Positions 32,530 to 41,679 of a DNA stretch of 64,000 bases are shown here, piece after piece. Made by a program: the position numbers and the translations under genes. The stretch is from the NCBI GenBank assembly GCA_964619955.1, contig CAZUJF010000001.1, positions 186,001-250,000 on the forward strand. Reading direction: 5' to 3'. The notes beneath the pieces are model-generated. The model searched no databases. It saw nothing but the letters and a program-made list of their open reading frames with translations, and was not told the DNA's origin. The stretch is from JACQFK01 sp964619955. Its GTDB lineage: Bacteria > Planctomycetota > MHYJ01 > JACPRB01. Numbering within the stretch: the stretch's first letter is position 1; each line of letters opens with the position of its first letter.

Positions 32530-33575
32530 GGCTGACCGCGGCGCCCCTGGCGCTGCTGCTCGCCGCCTGCGCCGGACCGCCGCGCGGCCCCTCCGTCGTG
32601 CTCGTCACGATCGACGGGGTGCGCTGGCAGGAGGTCTTCGGGGGCGCGGACGAATCCCTCCTGGACAAGAAGGAGGGCGTGGCGGATCTCAAGTCGATCC
32701 GCGCCCGTTTCTGGCGGGAGACCCCCGAGGAACGCCGGGAGGCCCTGCTGCCGTTCGTCTGGGGCGTGATGGCGCGCGAGGGGGTCGTCCTCGGGAACGC
32801 CGCGAAGGGCGGCGAGGTCCGCGTGAGCAACGCCTTCAAGGTCTCCTATCCGGGCTACCACGAGATCCTTTCCGGCTTCGCTTCGCCGGACATCAGGGAC
32901 AACGCCCCGGTCTGGAATCCCGATCCCACGGTGCTCGAGTGGCTCCACGGGCGGCCGGGCTTTCACGGGCGTGTCGAGGCCTGGTGCTCCTGGGAGCGCT
33001 TCCCGCACATCCTGAACCGGGAACGCGCGGGTTTTCCGATGTTCGCGGGCGAAGCGGCGGAGCCGCCCACGGCCTTCGACCGCCTCATGGCGGCCATCCC
33101 TCCGGAGTGGAAGGGGGCGGTGCTGGATGCCTTCGTTTTCGAGAAGGCCCTCGCCGGGATCCGCGCGCGAAAACCCCGCGTGATGTATCTCGCGCTGGGC
33201 GACACGGACGAGTGGGCCCACGCGGGGCGCTACGACCGATATCTGGAATCGATCCGCCGGAGCGATGGCTGGCTGGAGTCCCTGTGGAGCGCGCTGCAGG
33301 CCCTGCCGGAATACCGCGGACGCACGTCGCTGCTCGTGACGACCGATCACGGCCGCGGCACGGGCCCCGACTGGCGCCATCACAATGCGAAACACGCGGA
33401 GGCCGGGCGCATCTGGGTGGCCGCGATGGGGCCCCGCGTGGCGTCCCAGGGCGCGGCGGAATCGCAGGCGCCGCTGATCCAGGCGCAGATGGCGGCGACG
33501 CTGGCGGCGCTGCTCGGCGAGGACTACCCGGCGGCCGTTCCCCAGGCCGCGCCGCCGTTCCCTTTGATCCGCTGA
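32526..33575 (+). CDS. Alkaline-phosphatase-superfamily lipoprotein
   Basis: 349 residues from GTG 32526, which overlaps the preceding stop. The leader RLTAAPLALLLAAC ends in a lipobox. The mature part opens with VVLVTIDGVRWQEVFGG (first metal-site Asp), then NAFKVSYPGYHEILSG with the probable Ser nucleophile, ALGDTDEWAHAGRYDRYL with Asp and His ligands, and LVTTDHGRG. This is the layout of type I phosphodiesterase/phosphoglyceromutase-like enzymes. Substrate unknown; location is the outer face of a membrane. Confidence 0.8.
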   Translation: MRLTAAPLALLLAACAGPPRGPSVVLVTIDGVRWQEVFGGADESLLDKKEGVADLKSIRARFWRETPEERREALLPFVWGVMAREGVVLGNAAKGGEVRVSNAFKVSYPGYHEILSGFASPDIRDNAPVWNPDPTVLEWLHGRPGFHGRVEAWCSWERFPHILNRERAGFPMFAGEAAEPPTAFDRLMAAIPPEWKGAVLDAFVFEKALAGIRARKPRVMYLALGDTDEWAHAGRYDRYLESIRRSDGWLESLWSALQALPEYRGRTSLLVTTDHGRGTGPDWRHHNAKHAEAGRIWVAAMGPRVASQGAAESQAPLIQAQMAATLAALLGEDYPAAVPQAAPPFPLIR

Positions 33576-33576
33576 G

Positions 33577-34461
33577 CTATTTCTTCTTCTTGGGGTCCAG
33601 GTTTGCGGCCAGATCCTCCGCCGTCACGCTGGAGGCGACGCCGTCCGCCGGCACTTCGAGCTTGCAGAGCCAGACGAGCGCGTTGAGGACGACCTTGCGG
33701 TGGTTGTCGTCGGCCCAGTTCTTGTGACGGTGCCCGCCGGTGAATCCGAAGCCGCGGCCTCCGTCGGCCCGCTCGAGGGCCCACATCATGGCCTCGTCCC
33801 GCCCGCTGGCGGCCACCACGTGTTCGTAGGGCCCCTTGGGATAGACGTAGGGTCCCTTGCGGACCTCGTCGCTCGGCTTGGCGACAAGGAGGGGGGTGAC
33901 CCCCTTCATCCCGGCGACGAAGCGGATGTTCATGTACCATTCGTCGTTGGTGCTGAACGGCTTCAGGCCGCGCGTCGCGGGATGCTCGGGAAACTGCTTG
34001 TACTCGGGGGACCACATCGGATTGCACGAGTACGCGTGCTCGTAATGGCCGCCGATCCAGTCCAGGAAGCGGTCTCCCGCCTTGCCTTTGGGGACCTCGA
34101 CGCCGTAGTGCATGAAGCCGATGCCGACGCCCTTCTTGGCGTAGCCGTCGATCAACTGGGCGCGCTCGCCCTGGATGAAGGGGTGGCCGGCGCCGCCGTC
34201 GGCGTAGCAGACGATGGCCGCCGCGCCCTCGAAGACCGCGACGTCCTCCGGCCAGCCGTTGGACACGACGACGACCTCCAGGCCGGGGAACGAGGCGAGG
34301 CATTTCTGGAGCAGCATCGATCCCGCGCGGAACTCATGGTCTCCGGGGCCGTGGCTCATCTTGCCCGCGACGAGCACGAGTTTCTTCTTCTCCTGCGGCG
34401 CTCCGTGGGCGGGCAGCAGAAGCAGGGGGAGGAACAGCGCGGCCAGCAGGTTTCGAATCAT
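33577..34461 (-). CDS. Secreted ThuA-domain protein
   Basis: 294 residues: a signal peptide (LLAALFLPLLLLPAHG) followed by a ThuA-like class I glutamine-amidotransferase-fold domain. KLVLVAGKMSHGPGDHEF, VVCYADGGAGHPF-like IVCYADGGAGHP, and FGFTGGHRHKNW are typical of the planctomycete ThuA group. ThuA was named for trehalose utilisation but the secreted forms have no known activity; the tail is lysine-rich. ATG 34461 was chosen since it starts the signal peptide. Its stop touches the convergent phosphatase gene with 1 bp between. Confidence 0.8.
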   Translation of the reverse strand: MIRNLLAALFLPLLLLPAHGAPQEKKKLVLVAGKMSHGPGDHEFRAGSMLLQKCLASFPGLEVVVVSNGWPEDVAVFEGAAAIVCYADGGAGHPFIQGERAQLIDGYAKKGVGIGFMHYGVEVPKGKAGDRFLDWIGGHYEHAYSCNPMWSPEYKQFPEHPATRGLKPFSTNDEWYMNIRFVAGMKGVTPLLVAKPSDEVRKGPYVYPKGPYEHVVAASGRDEAMMWALERADGGRGFGFTGGHRHKNWADDNHRKVVLNALVWLCKLEVPADGVASSVTAEDLAANLDPKKKK

Positions 34462-34474
34462 GGTCTTCCTCGAT

Positions 34475-35527
34475 CTACTCTTCCAATACGGCCCCGGCCG
34501 CGACGCGGTCGAAACGGTCGCGGCGCTGGACGGGCGGCCAGTCGGCATCAGGATCATACCAGCGGCGCAGGCCCGCTTCAAAGTCCTCCGGGGAGGACGC
34601 CTGGATGAAGGTCCGGCGCACCTCCTCCCGGCAGGGGTGCAGGTCCGCGTAGCGGATGCAGAACTTGCGCATGACGAGGCCGACGCGGTCCGCCCCGTAG
34701 ATCGGCGCGGCGAGCGCGGCGTGCTCCCGGAGCGTCGCCCCCTGTTCGCCGATGCTCGGAGGGGGAGGCATGACCCGGCCCTCCAGCAGCGCGCGGATCT
34801 CGCGGAAGATGAAGGGGTTTCCGATGGCGCCGCGGGCGACCCAGACGCCGTCGACGCCGGTTTCCTGCATGATCGCAGGGACGTCCTCGGGGGCGAAGAC
34901 GTCGCCGCTGCCGAGCAGCGTCCGGTCGCCCACGTGAGACTTCACGCGGCCGAGGAACTCGCGGTTCGAAGGCCCCACGTAGCGCTGCTCGACGCTGCGG
35001 CCGTGCACGGTGACGGAGACGACGCCCAGGTCGTACGCGCCGTCGAGGATCGTGAAGAAATTGCGCTCGCTCTCCGCGGAGTCGTCGAAGCCCCGGCGCA
35101 TTTTGAGCGTGACGGGGCGGCGTCCGCCGACGTGGTCGAGCACGGATTTGACGATGTCGAGGGCCGTGCGGGGAACGGTGAGCAGATAGCCGCCGCGGCA
35201 GCGTCCGAGCACCTTGCGGACGGGGCAGCCGAAGTTCAGGTCGATCAGGTCGTACCCGTGCTCGACCAGTTCGGCGGCGGCCCGGCCGAACTGCCCGGGT
35301 TCGGCGCCCATGAGCTGGCCGCCGATCGGGTGGTCGTCGTCGCCGAGTTCCAGGAGCCGCTGGCGGAGTTTTCCCTTGAGCAGGAGGAGCTTGTCGAGGA
35401 CCACCTCCGCCATGCAGAGTTCGGCCCCGCGGGCCCGGGCGACGAGGCGCATCGGCCGGTCCGAATAGCCCGACAGCGCCGCCTGCACGGCGGGCAGGGC
35501 GAAGGAGAGGGGGCCGATGCGGAGCAT
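34475..35527 (-). CDS. dus: tRNA-dihydrouridine synthase
   Basis: 350 residues. The FMN-dependent TIM barrel reduces uridine in tRNA D-loops. The catalytic Cys is in IDLNFGCPVRKV, with TLKMRRGFDD supplying the Lys and VTVHGRSVEQRY the His/Arg phosphate contacts; LLGSGDVF and GVWVARGAIGNPFIF are the C-terminal FMN motifs. The start of the barrel is slightly unusual: AALSGYSDRPMR in place of AGVTDxPFR. It lies 13 bp upstream of the ThuA gene on the same strand. Confidence 0.92.
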   Translation of the reverse strand: MLRIGPLSFALPAVQAALSGYSDRPMRLVARARGAELCMAEVVLDKLLLLKGKLRQRLLELGDDDHPIGGQLMGAEPGQFGRAAAELVEHGYDLIDLNFGCPVRKVLGRCRGGYLLTVPRTALDIVKSVLDHVGGRRPVTLKMRRGFDDSAESERNFFTILDGAYDLGVVSVTVHGRSVEQRYVGPSNREFLGRVKSHVGDRTLLGSGDVFAPEDVPAIMQETGVDGVWVARGAIGNPFIFREIRALLEGRVMPPPPSIGEQGATLREHAALAAPIYGADRVGLVMRKFCIRYADLHPCREEVRRTFIQASSPEDFEAGLRRWYDPDADWPPVQRRDRFDRVAAGAVLEE

Positions 35528-35580
35528 GAGGGGGATTCTAGCAGATGTGCTAGAATGCCCCGTCGACGAAGGGAAACGAT

Positions 35581-36090
35581 ATGACGCTCATCGGGCTGCT
35601 GATCCCCGCGCTTCTGGCCGTCCAGGACGAGACCGGTCCCCGGGTGGAACTCCGGGGCGTCGCGATCGTCGAGGGCATCTCGTTCAAGCAGGGCGACAAG
35701 ACGAAGTACACCGGGGACACCTACCTGCTCAAGCTGGCCTTCAGCGACGCCAAGGGCGAGGCGATGCAGCCGACGCCGACGATGAACTTCGTCGTCTACA
35801 ACGGCGCCGAGCCGTTCAAGAAGGTCCAGCGGCTGATGACGAAGGAGCAGTGGAAGGCCGACACGGAGAAGATCGGACCCAAGTCGGTGGCCGACAACAC
35901 GATCGCGTTCGACAGGAAGGCGGGGGAGCTCTGGGTCGGGGTCGTGCGCGCCGATTCGGGTTTCGACCTCCGCTTCGACCTCACGCTCGAAATCCGCGGG
36001 ATGGGCACCTGGATCTGGAAGGGCATCGACAAGGACAAGGAGTACAAGGCCCCCGCGCGGGGTCCCGACAAGCCCGCCGAGAAGAAGTAG
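35581..36090 (+). CDS. Small secreted protein of unknown function
   Basis: 169 residues. The N-terminus (TLIGLLIPALLAVQ) looks like a short signal peptide; the mature part is beta-rich (VELRGVAIVEGISF, YLLKLAFSDAKGE, MNFVVYNGAEPF, FDLRFDLTLEIRGMGTWIW) and ends in a Lys/Pro tail. It may be a single Ig-like or jelly-roll domain. No family recognised. AAGGGA precedes the ATG, and a TAGAAT box at about 35550 may be its -10. Separated by 73 bp from the downstream PQQ gene on the same strand. Confidence 0.6.
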   Translation: MTLIGLLIPALLAVQDETGPRVELRGVAIVEGISFKQGDKTKYTGDTYLLKLAFSDAKGEAMQPTPTMNFVVYNGAEPFKKVQRLMTKEQWKADTEKIGPKSVADNTIAFDRKAGELWVGVVRADSGFDLRFDLTLEIRGMGTWIWKGIDKDKEYKAPARGPDKPAEKK

Positions 36091-36163
36091 CCGCGGATCT
36101 TTGCAGGCCCGGGCGGCGTACTGTGAGGCGTGGTTCGGGGCGGGCCGCTCGGAGGTCGGGATC

Positions 36164-37426
36164 ATGAATCGCCTGTCTTGGATTCTGGCATCGCTGCTGC
36201 TCAGCGCCATGGCGCCGCTGCTCTTCGCCGTGCAGGCGGGGAAGACGGCCGACGCGAAAGCCCTCGACTGGACCCAGTTCCGCGGGCCCAAACGCAACGG
36301 CCATTCCTCCGACACCGGGCTTCTCAAAGAATGGCCCGCCAACGGACCGGCGCTCCTGTGGAAAAGCACGAACCTCGGGGTGGGCTTCTCGAGTCTGAGC
36401 CATTCCGGCCAGCGCCTCTACACGATGGGTGAATCGGACGGAAAGAGCTACCTCATCGCCCTCAACGCCGCGGACGGGAAACTTGTCTGGAAACTGCCCG
36501 TGGGAGGCGCGGTCGTGGACGCCCAGGGCGGTCCCGGTCCGCGATCCACCCCGGCCACCGACGGCGCGGTCGTCGTGGCGATGGCGCCGACGGGGGAACT
36601 GGTCTGCGTCCGTGCGGCGGACGGCCGGCTGATCTGGCAGAAGCACATGATGAAGGACTTCGGCGCGAACGCGCCGGGCTTTCATTTCGTGGAATCCCCG
36701 CTGATCGACGGCAACCTGGTCCTCGTCTCGCCCGGCGGGACGGTCGTCGCCCTGAACAAGATGAACGGCGGGCCGGTCTGGAAGAGCAAGAAGCTGAAAG
36801 GCTCGACCGATTACAGCTCCCTCAGCATCGCCGAGACCGGGAAGGTGAAGCAGTACCTGGTCATGACGGACAAGAGCGTCGCGGGGGTGCTCGCGACGAA
36901 CGGGGCGCTGCTCTGGGAGGGCGACTTCCCGGGGGATCGCGCGGTCGTTCCCACGCCGATCTACGGGAACGGCATCGTGTTCGTCGCCGCCGGCTACGGC
37001 GTGGGCTGCAAGGCGTTCAAAGTGGCCCTGGCCGGCGACCAGATCCGCAGCATGGAAGCTTATGCGAGCCCGCAATTCCAGGTCCATCACGGCGGCATGG
37101 TGCTCGTGGGTGAGCACATCTACGGCCTGCCCGACCAAGGCACCGCGCGCTGCATCGAACTGGCCACCGGCAAGGTGGTCTGGGCGGAGCGCAGCGTGGG
37201 GAAGGGCGCCGTCGCCTACGCGGACGGACACATCATCGGCCGCAGCGAGCAGGGGGCGGTGGCGATGTTCGAGGCCTCGCCCGCAGGCTACAAGGAGAAG
37301 GGCCGCTTCACGCCGGCGGAGAAGAACGGCTCCAAGTCCTGGGCGCATCCCGTGGTGTCCGGCGGGAGGCTCTACCTGCGGGAGCAGGACGCGCTCCTCT
37401 GCTACAACCTTCGAGTCGCCCCGTAA
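36164..37426 (+). CDS. PQQ-type beta-propeller protein 1
   Basis: 420 residues. Signal peptide (ILASLLLSAMAPLLFA), then the planctomycete opening DWTQFRGPKRNG and repeated beta-propeller blades with the GKxxW tryptophan-docking pattern (DGKLVWKL, ADGRLIWQKH, NGGPVWKS, TGKVVWAE). Such proteins resemble BamB or PQQ dehydrogenases in fold, but the catalytic and PQQ-binding residues of the dehydrogenases are not evident, so a scaffold or sugar/protein-binding role in the periplasm is more likely. A strong GGAGGT ribosome site precedes ATG 36164. Convergent with the DUF3472 gene, 1 bp apart. Confidence 0.85.
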   Translation: MNRLSWILASLLLSAMAPLLFAVQAGKTADAKALDWTQFRGPKRNGHSSDTGLLKEWPANGPALLWKSTNLGVGFSSLSHSGQRLYTMGESDGKSYLIALNAADGKLVWKLPVGGAVVDAQGGPGPRSTPATDGAVVVAMAPTGELVCVRAADGRLIWQKHMMKDFGANAPGFHFVESPLIDGNLVLVSPGGTVVALNKMNGGPVWKSKKLKGSTDYSSLSIAETGKVKQYLVMTDKSVAGVLATNGALLWEGDFPGDRAVVPTPIYGNGIVFVAAGYGVGCKAFKVALAGDQIRSMEAYASPQFQVHHGGMVLVGEHIYGLPDQGTARCIELATGKVVWAERSVGKGAVAYADGHIIGRSEQGAVAMFEASPAGYKEKGRFTPAEKNGSKSWAHPVVSGGRLYLREQDALLCYNLRVAP

Positions 37427-37427
37427 G

Positions 37428-38234
37428 TCACTTTACGGGCGGCAGATCTACAGGCGGAGTGCGGACGGCCTCCGGCAGCGTCAGCGAAGTCCGGAGCGGC
37501 GTCCGGTTGACGATGTCGCCGCCCGTGGACAGCCGGAAGACCCCGTCCACGATCTCGGCGTCGATCGTGTCCAGATTCGTGCTGTCGGCGGTGAAACGTC
37601 CCTTGAGGATCGGCGCCCAGTCTCCGTTCAACGCGCGGATCCAGCCGTTGGAATAGCGGGCGCGCCGCCGTTCAGCGACGCTCTTGCCGTCGCGGCGGAA
37701 ATCCTCGACGAAGGAGTAGTAGCCCTTGAGCGGCGAGCCCTTCGTGAGCGCGCGGAAGGTCGCGAGGTGGACCCAGGCTTTCGTGTCGTTGCGGTAGAAG
37801 TAACCGGAGTAGGCGGTCTTCTCCCCCTCGACGGCGGCCCGCAGCAGGAAGCGGACCTGCTCGCCGATCGTCCACGCGTAGGAGTACTTGCACTGGGCGC
37901 CGGTGCCCTCGCCGCCGAAGCGTCCGACTTTCGCGTCCGGATCCTGGTGGAGGACCTCGACGCGGCGGTCGGCGGGAACGAGCTTGGGATCGTCGCCCTT
38001 GCTGGGGTCCCACACCGAGAAGAGCACGATCTTCGCGCCCTTGGACAACTCCTGCATGCCGAAGTAGCCGGTGTTCCAGCCGCAGGCCATGAAGTAGCTG
38101 CCCGGCGTGGATTCCTCCACGCTCATCGTCTGGTGGAACTCCGTGCCTTCAACCCCGCTCCACGCGTAGTGGACGGAGCGGGCGGCCTTGGGCGCGGCCT
38201 CTTGAAGGGCGGCGAGCAGGAGCAGCGTGAGCAT
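37428..38234 (-). CDS. DUF3472-type secreted protein
   Basis: 268 residues. A short signal peptide (LTLLLLAALQEAAPKAARS) precedes a beta-rich domain. SYFMACGWNTGYFGMQELSKG and KIVLFSVWDPSKGDDP match my memory of DUF3472, a domain found in secreted proteins of Planctomycetes and Bacteroidetes and related to carbohydrate-binding sandwiches. I start at ATG 38234; a TTG lies one codon upstream. A TATAAT box at 38246-38241 is 6 nt before the ATG, so the message is probably leaderless. Confidence 0.7.
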   Translation of the reverse strand: MLTLLLLAALQEAAPKAARSVHYAWSGVEGTEFHQTMSVEESTPGSYFMACGWNTGYFGMQELSKGAKIVLFSVWDPSKGDDPKLVPADRRVEVLHQDPDAKVGRFGGEGTGAQCKYSYAWTIGEQVRFLLRAAVEGEKTAYSGYFYRNDTKAWVHLATFRALTKGSPLKGYYSFVEDFRRDGKSVAERRRARYSNGWIRALNGDWAPILKGRFTADSTNLDTIDAEIVDGVFRLSTGGDIVNRTPLRTSLTLPEAVRTPPVDLPPVK

Positions 38235-38240
38235 CAACGG

Positions 38241-38246
38241 ATTATA
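38241..38246 (-). promoter_or_regulatory. -10 box of the DUF3472 gene
   Basis: Minus-strand TATAAT, 6 nt before ATG 38234. No good -35 match. It lies in the 24-bp gap behind the stop of the DUF1501 gene on the same strand. Confidence 0.45.
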
Positions 38247-38258
38247 CGCGCGGGAGGC

Positions 38259-39626
38259 TCAGCTCAGCAGCTCCTTGACCGGAACGCCGTTGTCGGAGAG
38301 CGCGATGGGCCGGCCCAGCGGCGAAATGTGCTTCTTCTTCGGATCGACGCCGAGGGCCGAGTACATCGTGGCGAAGAGATCGGGCACGGTGACGGGCCGC
38401 TCCTTGACCTCGACGCCGTCCTTGTCCGTCTCGCCGACCACGCGTCCGCCCTGGATGCCCGCGCCCGCGAGGGCCATGCTCCAGGCCTTGGGGTAGTGGT
38501 CGCGGCCGGTGTTGGGGTTGATCTTCGGCGTGCGGCCGAATTCGCCCATCCAGACGACCAGCGTGTTCTTGAGCAGGCCGCGGTCGTGAAGGTCCCGGAT
38601 CAGCGTGCCCATGCCGGGATCGAGCTGTTTGCAGTTGGCGGCGACCTTGGTGAAGTTCTCCTGGTGGGTGTCCCAGCCGCCCAGGTTGACCTCGATGCAG
38701 GCGACGCCGCGTTCGACGAGGCGCCGGGCCAGCAGGCAGCCGCGGCCGAAGTTGGAGTCGCCGTAGGATTTGAGCAGCTCGGGTTTTTCCTTGGAGAAAT
38801 CGAAGGCTTCGAGCAGAGGGGTGTGCATGAGGCGGTCCGCCTTGTCGTAGGCGGTCTTGTGTTTCGTCACCTCGTCGGAAGCGTGCTCCTTTTCGAAGTC
38901 GCCTTCCTGTTCCGCGAGGAGGCGCATGCGTTCGCGGAAGCGGGCTTTGTCGACGCCCGCGGGATACGCGAGGTTGTCGATCTTGACCGAGAGACCCGAG
39001 TCGTCCGTCGGGCGCCGTCCCGGGGCGCCGCCGCCGGCGCCGCGTCCGCCGCCCGACCCCACCTGGAAGGGGTTGTACTCGGGGGGGAGGAAGCCGGCGC
39101 CGTCCGTGGGGCTGCCGACCGAGATGAAGTTGGGCAGGTCGAGCTTCTTGTTGCCGATCTCCAGGGCCGCGATGGAGCCCATCGACGGATGCACGACGGT
39201 GCCCGTGGGGATGTAGCCCGTGTGGAGGAGGTAGCGGCCGCGTTCGTGGCTGCCCTCGCGGGAAACCATCGAACGCACGACGGCGATGTGTTCGGCCACC
39301 TTCGCGATCGTGGGAAGATTCTCGGAGTACTGGACGCCCTTGGCGGAGGTTTCGATCGCCTTGGTGGGGCCGCCGTTGGCCTTGCCTTCGAGGGGCGACC
39401 AGGTCTCGAACTGGGAGGGGCCTCCGGACATCCAGAGGACGATGACCGACTTCGCCTGGGTCGGGCGCGTCACCGTCTCCTGCGGCAGCAGCAGTTCGGG
39501 CGCGGGGGCGCCGAAGAGGTCCGTCTGCCGGGCCAGGGCGTATCCGAGGAAGCCGCCCACCGAGTTGCGCAGCACTTCCCGGCGGGAGAGGCCCAGCCGG
39601 TCGCAGGATCTGCAGGTCTTGGCCAT
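38259..39626 (-). CDS. DUF1501 protein with Tat-like leader (1)
   Basis: 455 residues. LSRREVLRNSVGGFLGYAL near the N-terminus is a twin-arginine-type export leader. The mature part is the DUF1501 (sulfatase-like fold) domain: SVIVLWMSGGPSQFETW, NLPTIAKVAEHIAVVRSM, ERGRYLLHTGY, NLGGWDTHQENF and GEFGRTPKIN. DUF1501 genes pair with DUF1549/DUF1553 genes in Planctomycetes, as here with the divergent gene at 39743. Function is unknown. A Gly/Arg-rich insert lies near residue 200. A 116-bp divergent region separates the two genes. Confidence 0.9.
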   Translation of the reverse strand: MAKTCRSCDRLGLSRREVLRNSVGGFLGYALARQTDLFGAPAPELLLPQETVTRPTQAKSVIVLWMSGGPSQFETWSPLEGKANGGPTKAIETSAKGVQYSENLPTIAKVAEHIAVVRSMVSREGSHERGRYLLHTGYIPTGTVVHPSMGSIAALEIGNKKLDLPNFISVGSPTDGAGFLPPEYNPFQVGSGGGRGAGGGAPGRRPTDDSGLSVKIDNLAYPAGVDKARFRERMRLLAEQEGDFEKEHASDEVTKHKTAYDKADRLMHTPLLEAFDFSKEKPELLKSYGDSNFGRGCLLARRLVERGVACIEVNLGGWDTHQENFTKVAANCKQLDPGMGTLIRDLHDRGLLKNTLVVWMGEFGRTPKINPNTGRDHYPKAWSMALAGAGIQGGRVVGETDKDGVEVKERPVTVPDLFATMYSALGVDPKKKHISPLGRPIALSDNGVPVKELLS

Positions 39627-39742
39627 GTCGTCTTCCTCTTCTTGGACAGTGATGCAAACCCGGGGTCGGCGGAAAGGTTGCGCGCAATCGCCGCAACCTT
39701 CGACGGAGAGTCGGGTTGAATCCGTGTACCAAGGAGAATCCG

Positions 39743-41437
39743 ATGCGTCTGACCGCCGCTCTGTTCGCGATGCTGCTCGTCGGCACGAGTCCCGCCCAGG
39801 AGACCCAGTCGAAGGCGACGGGGTCCGCGCTCATCGACCAGCACATCAGGGCACGCTGGGAGGCCGGGGACGTGAAACCGGCGAAGAAGTCGGACGATGC
39901 GGAATACCTGCGGCGCGTCTACCTGGACGTCGTGGGCGTGATCCCCTCGCTCGAGGAGACGGAGAAGTTCCTGGCGGACAAGAATCCCCGGAAACGGGAG
40001 GCGCTGGTGGATGGGCTCGTCAAGGACGCCCGCTACGCCGACCACTGGGCGGACGTCTGGAGCGGCGTCGTGGTCGGCTTCGACAAGGACCAGCGGGCCC
40101 AGGGGGCGCGGAACCAGGGGGCGTACGACTTCGAGGAGATGCTGGCGAAGAATCTTCCCTACGACGAACTGGCGCGCAAGGTCATCACGGTGGAGGGCCA
40201 TGTCACGGAGCGCTACAGCCCGCTCATGATGATGGACAAGAAGGATGAGAAGGAGGAGCCGAACACCGGGCTCGCCAGCTATCTCGTCCGTCAGTTCCGC
40301 GAGGCCGGGAAGGATTTCCCGAAGTCGGTCGCGGGCAAGCTGAGCCGCGCCTTCCTGGGCATCCAGATCCAGTGCGCGCAGTGCCACGACCACCCCTTCG
40401 ACAAGTGGACGCAGGAGCAGTTCTACGGGATGGCCTCGTTTTTCACGGAAGTGCGGGTGAAGCGCGATCCCAAGGACGACACGAACCGCGGATACTCCGT
40501 CGAGGACGTGCAGCGGGGGCCGATCGGGAAGAAGTTCGGCGGGGGCGGCATGGATCTGTCCATCCCCGAAGGCAAAGGCGGGCCGATCAAGCCGTCGTTC
40601 CTGCTCAACGAGAAGGGCGTGGAGGCGGGGGTCTCCCGCCGGCAGTCCTTCGCGAAGCTGATGACGGATCCGACCAATCTGCAGTTCGCGAAGATGGCGG
40701 TCAACCGCTACTGGGCGCACTTCATGGGGGCGGGCATCGTGAACCCCGTGGACGACTTCAACGAGAAGAACAAGGCGACCCATCCGGAACTGCTCGCCGA
40801 GCTGGCCCAGGACTTCATCAATCACAAGTACGACCTGCACTGGCTGATCAAGGCGATCGCGGGGTCCGAGGTCTACCAGCTGACGTCGCGGGCGCCGGGC
40901 AAGGACCGGGACCCGCAGCTCGAGAAGGTGTATGCGCTGCACCGGGTGCGCGCGCTGGCCCCGGAGCAGATCGCGCGTTCCGTGGTGGAGGCGGCGGGGC
41001 TCGACGAGGGTCCGATGGCGAGGACGGCCGCGCGTCCGGGCCGGGCCAAGGGCCAGGACATGCCCGCCGGCAAGCTGGGCGAGGCGCAGATCCTGCTGAT
41101 GGTGTCCCAGTTCCGGAACAGTTTCGACGACGACGAGGGCAGCGAGTCGGTGGACTTCGCCGGCACGATCCCCTCGGCGCTGCTGATGATGAACAGCAAG
41201 GCGGTGGCGGCGGGTACGACGGCGGGGCGCTTCGGCGGCTTCACGGAGATGCTCGCGAAACACCCCACGCCGGAGTCGAAGATCCGGGCGGTCTTCCTGA
41301 CCTGCCTGAACCGGGTCCCGACGGGCCCGGAAATGTCCCGCTGGAAGAACCACGTCGCGCGGGTCGCGGGCGTGGCGGGCTACGAGGACCTGATGTGGAC
41401 GCTGCTCAACACGAGCGAGTTCCTCTTCAACCATTAG
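39743..41437 (+). CDS. DUF1549/DUF1553 secreted protein (1)
   Basis: 564 residues. Signal peptide (RLTAALFAMLLVGTSPAQ), then DUF1549 with YLRRVYLDVVGVIPSLEE and a CxxCH heme-like motif in IQCAQCHDHPFDKWT, then DUF1553 from about residue 300 (NRYWAHFMGAGIV, HPELLAELA, AGSEVYQLTSR) ending LLNTSEFLFNH. This is the standard planctomycete pair partner of DUF1501. The CxxCH suggests covalent heme c attachment outside the cytoplasm. Start at ATG 39743 is supported by AAGGAGA; 27 nt of upstream frame are leader-like noise. Confidence 0.9.
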   Translation: MRLTAALFAMLLVGTSPAQETQSKATGSALIDQHIRARWEAGDVKPAKKSDDAEYLRRVYLDVVGVIPSLEETEKFLADKNPRKREALVDGLVKDARYADHWADVWSGVVVGFDKDQRAQGARNQGAYDFEEMLAKNLPYDELARKVITVEGHVTERYSPLMMMDKKDEKEEPNTGLASYLVRQFREAGKDFPKSVAGKLSRAFLGIQIQCAQCHDHPFDKWTQEQFYGMASFFTEVRVKRDPKDDTNRGYSVEDVQRGPIGKKFGGGGMDLSIPEGKGGPIKPSFLLNEKGVEAGVSRRQSFAKLMTDPTNLQFAKMAVNRYWAHFMGAGIVNPVDDFNEKNKATHPELLAELAQDFINHKYDLHWLIKAIAGSEVYQLTSRAPGKDRDPQLEKVYALHRVRALAPEQIARSVVEAAGLDEGPMARTAARPGRAKGQDMPAGKLGEAQILLMVSQFRNSFDDDEGSESVDFAGTIPSALLMMNSKAVAAGTTAGRFGGFTEMLAKHPTPESKIRAVFLTCLNRVPTGPEMSRWKNHVARVAGVAGYEDLMWTLLNTSEFLFNH

Positions 41438-41476
41438 CCAGCCGCCGTTTTTGTTTTCCGGCCGGGAAGGGCGGGC

Positions 41477-41504
41477 TTGACGCCGGGGGGCTCGCCGCTA
41501 TAAT
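41477..41504 (+). promoter_or_regulatory. Promoter of initiator tRNA gene
   Basis: TTGACG (41477-41482), 16-bp spacer, TATAAT (41499-41504). Eleven of twelve consensus positions match. The mature tRNA begins 49 nt further on. Confidence 0.8.
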
Positions 41505-41553
41505 GCGCCCCTGTCACCTCGAGCCGTCGCGGTTGCATTCGCGACCGCTGCGG

Positions 41554-41630
<77 letters not shown>

Positions 41631-41639
41631 ACAACTCAT

Positions 41640-41679
41640 CGGGGTTCACGCGGCGATGACGCTGCGTGAACCCCGTTTT
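41640..41679 (+). terminator. Rho-independent terminator after tRNA-fMet
   Basis: CGGGGTTCACGC (41640-41651) pairs perfectly with GCGTGAACCCCG (41664-41675), followed by TTTT. Confidence 0.85.
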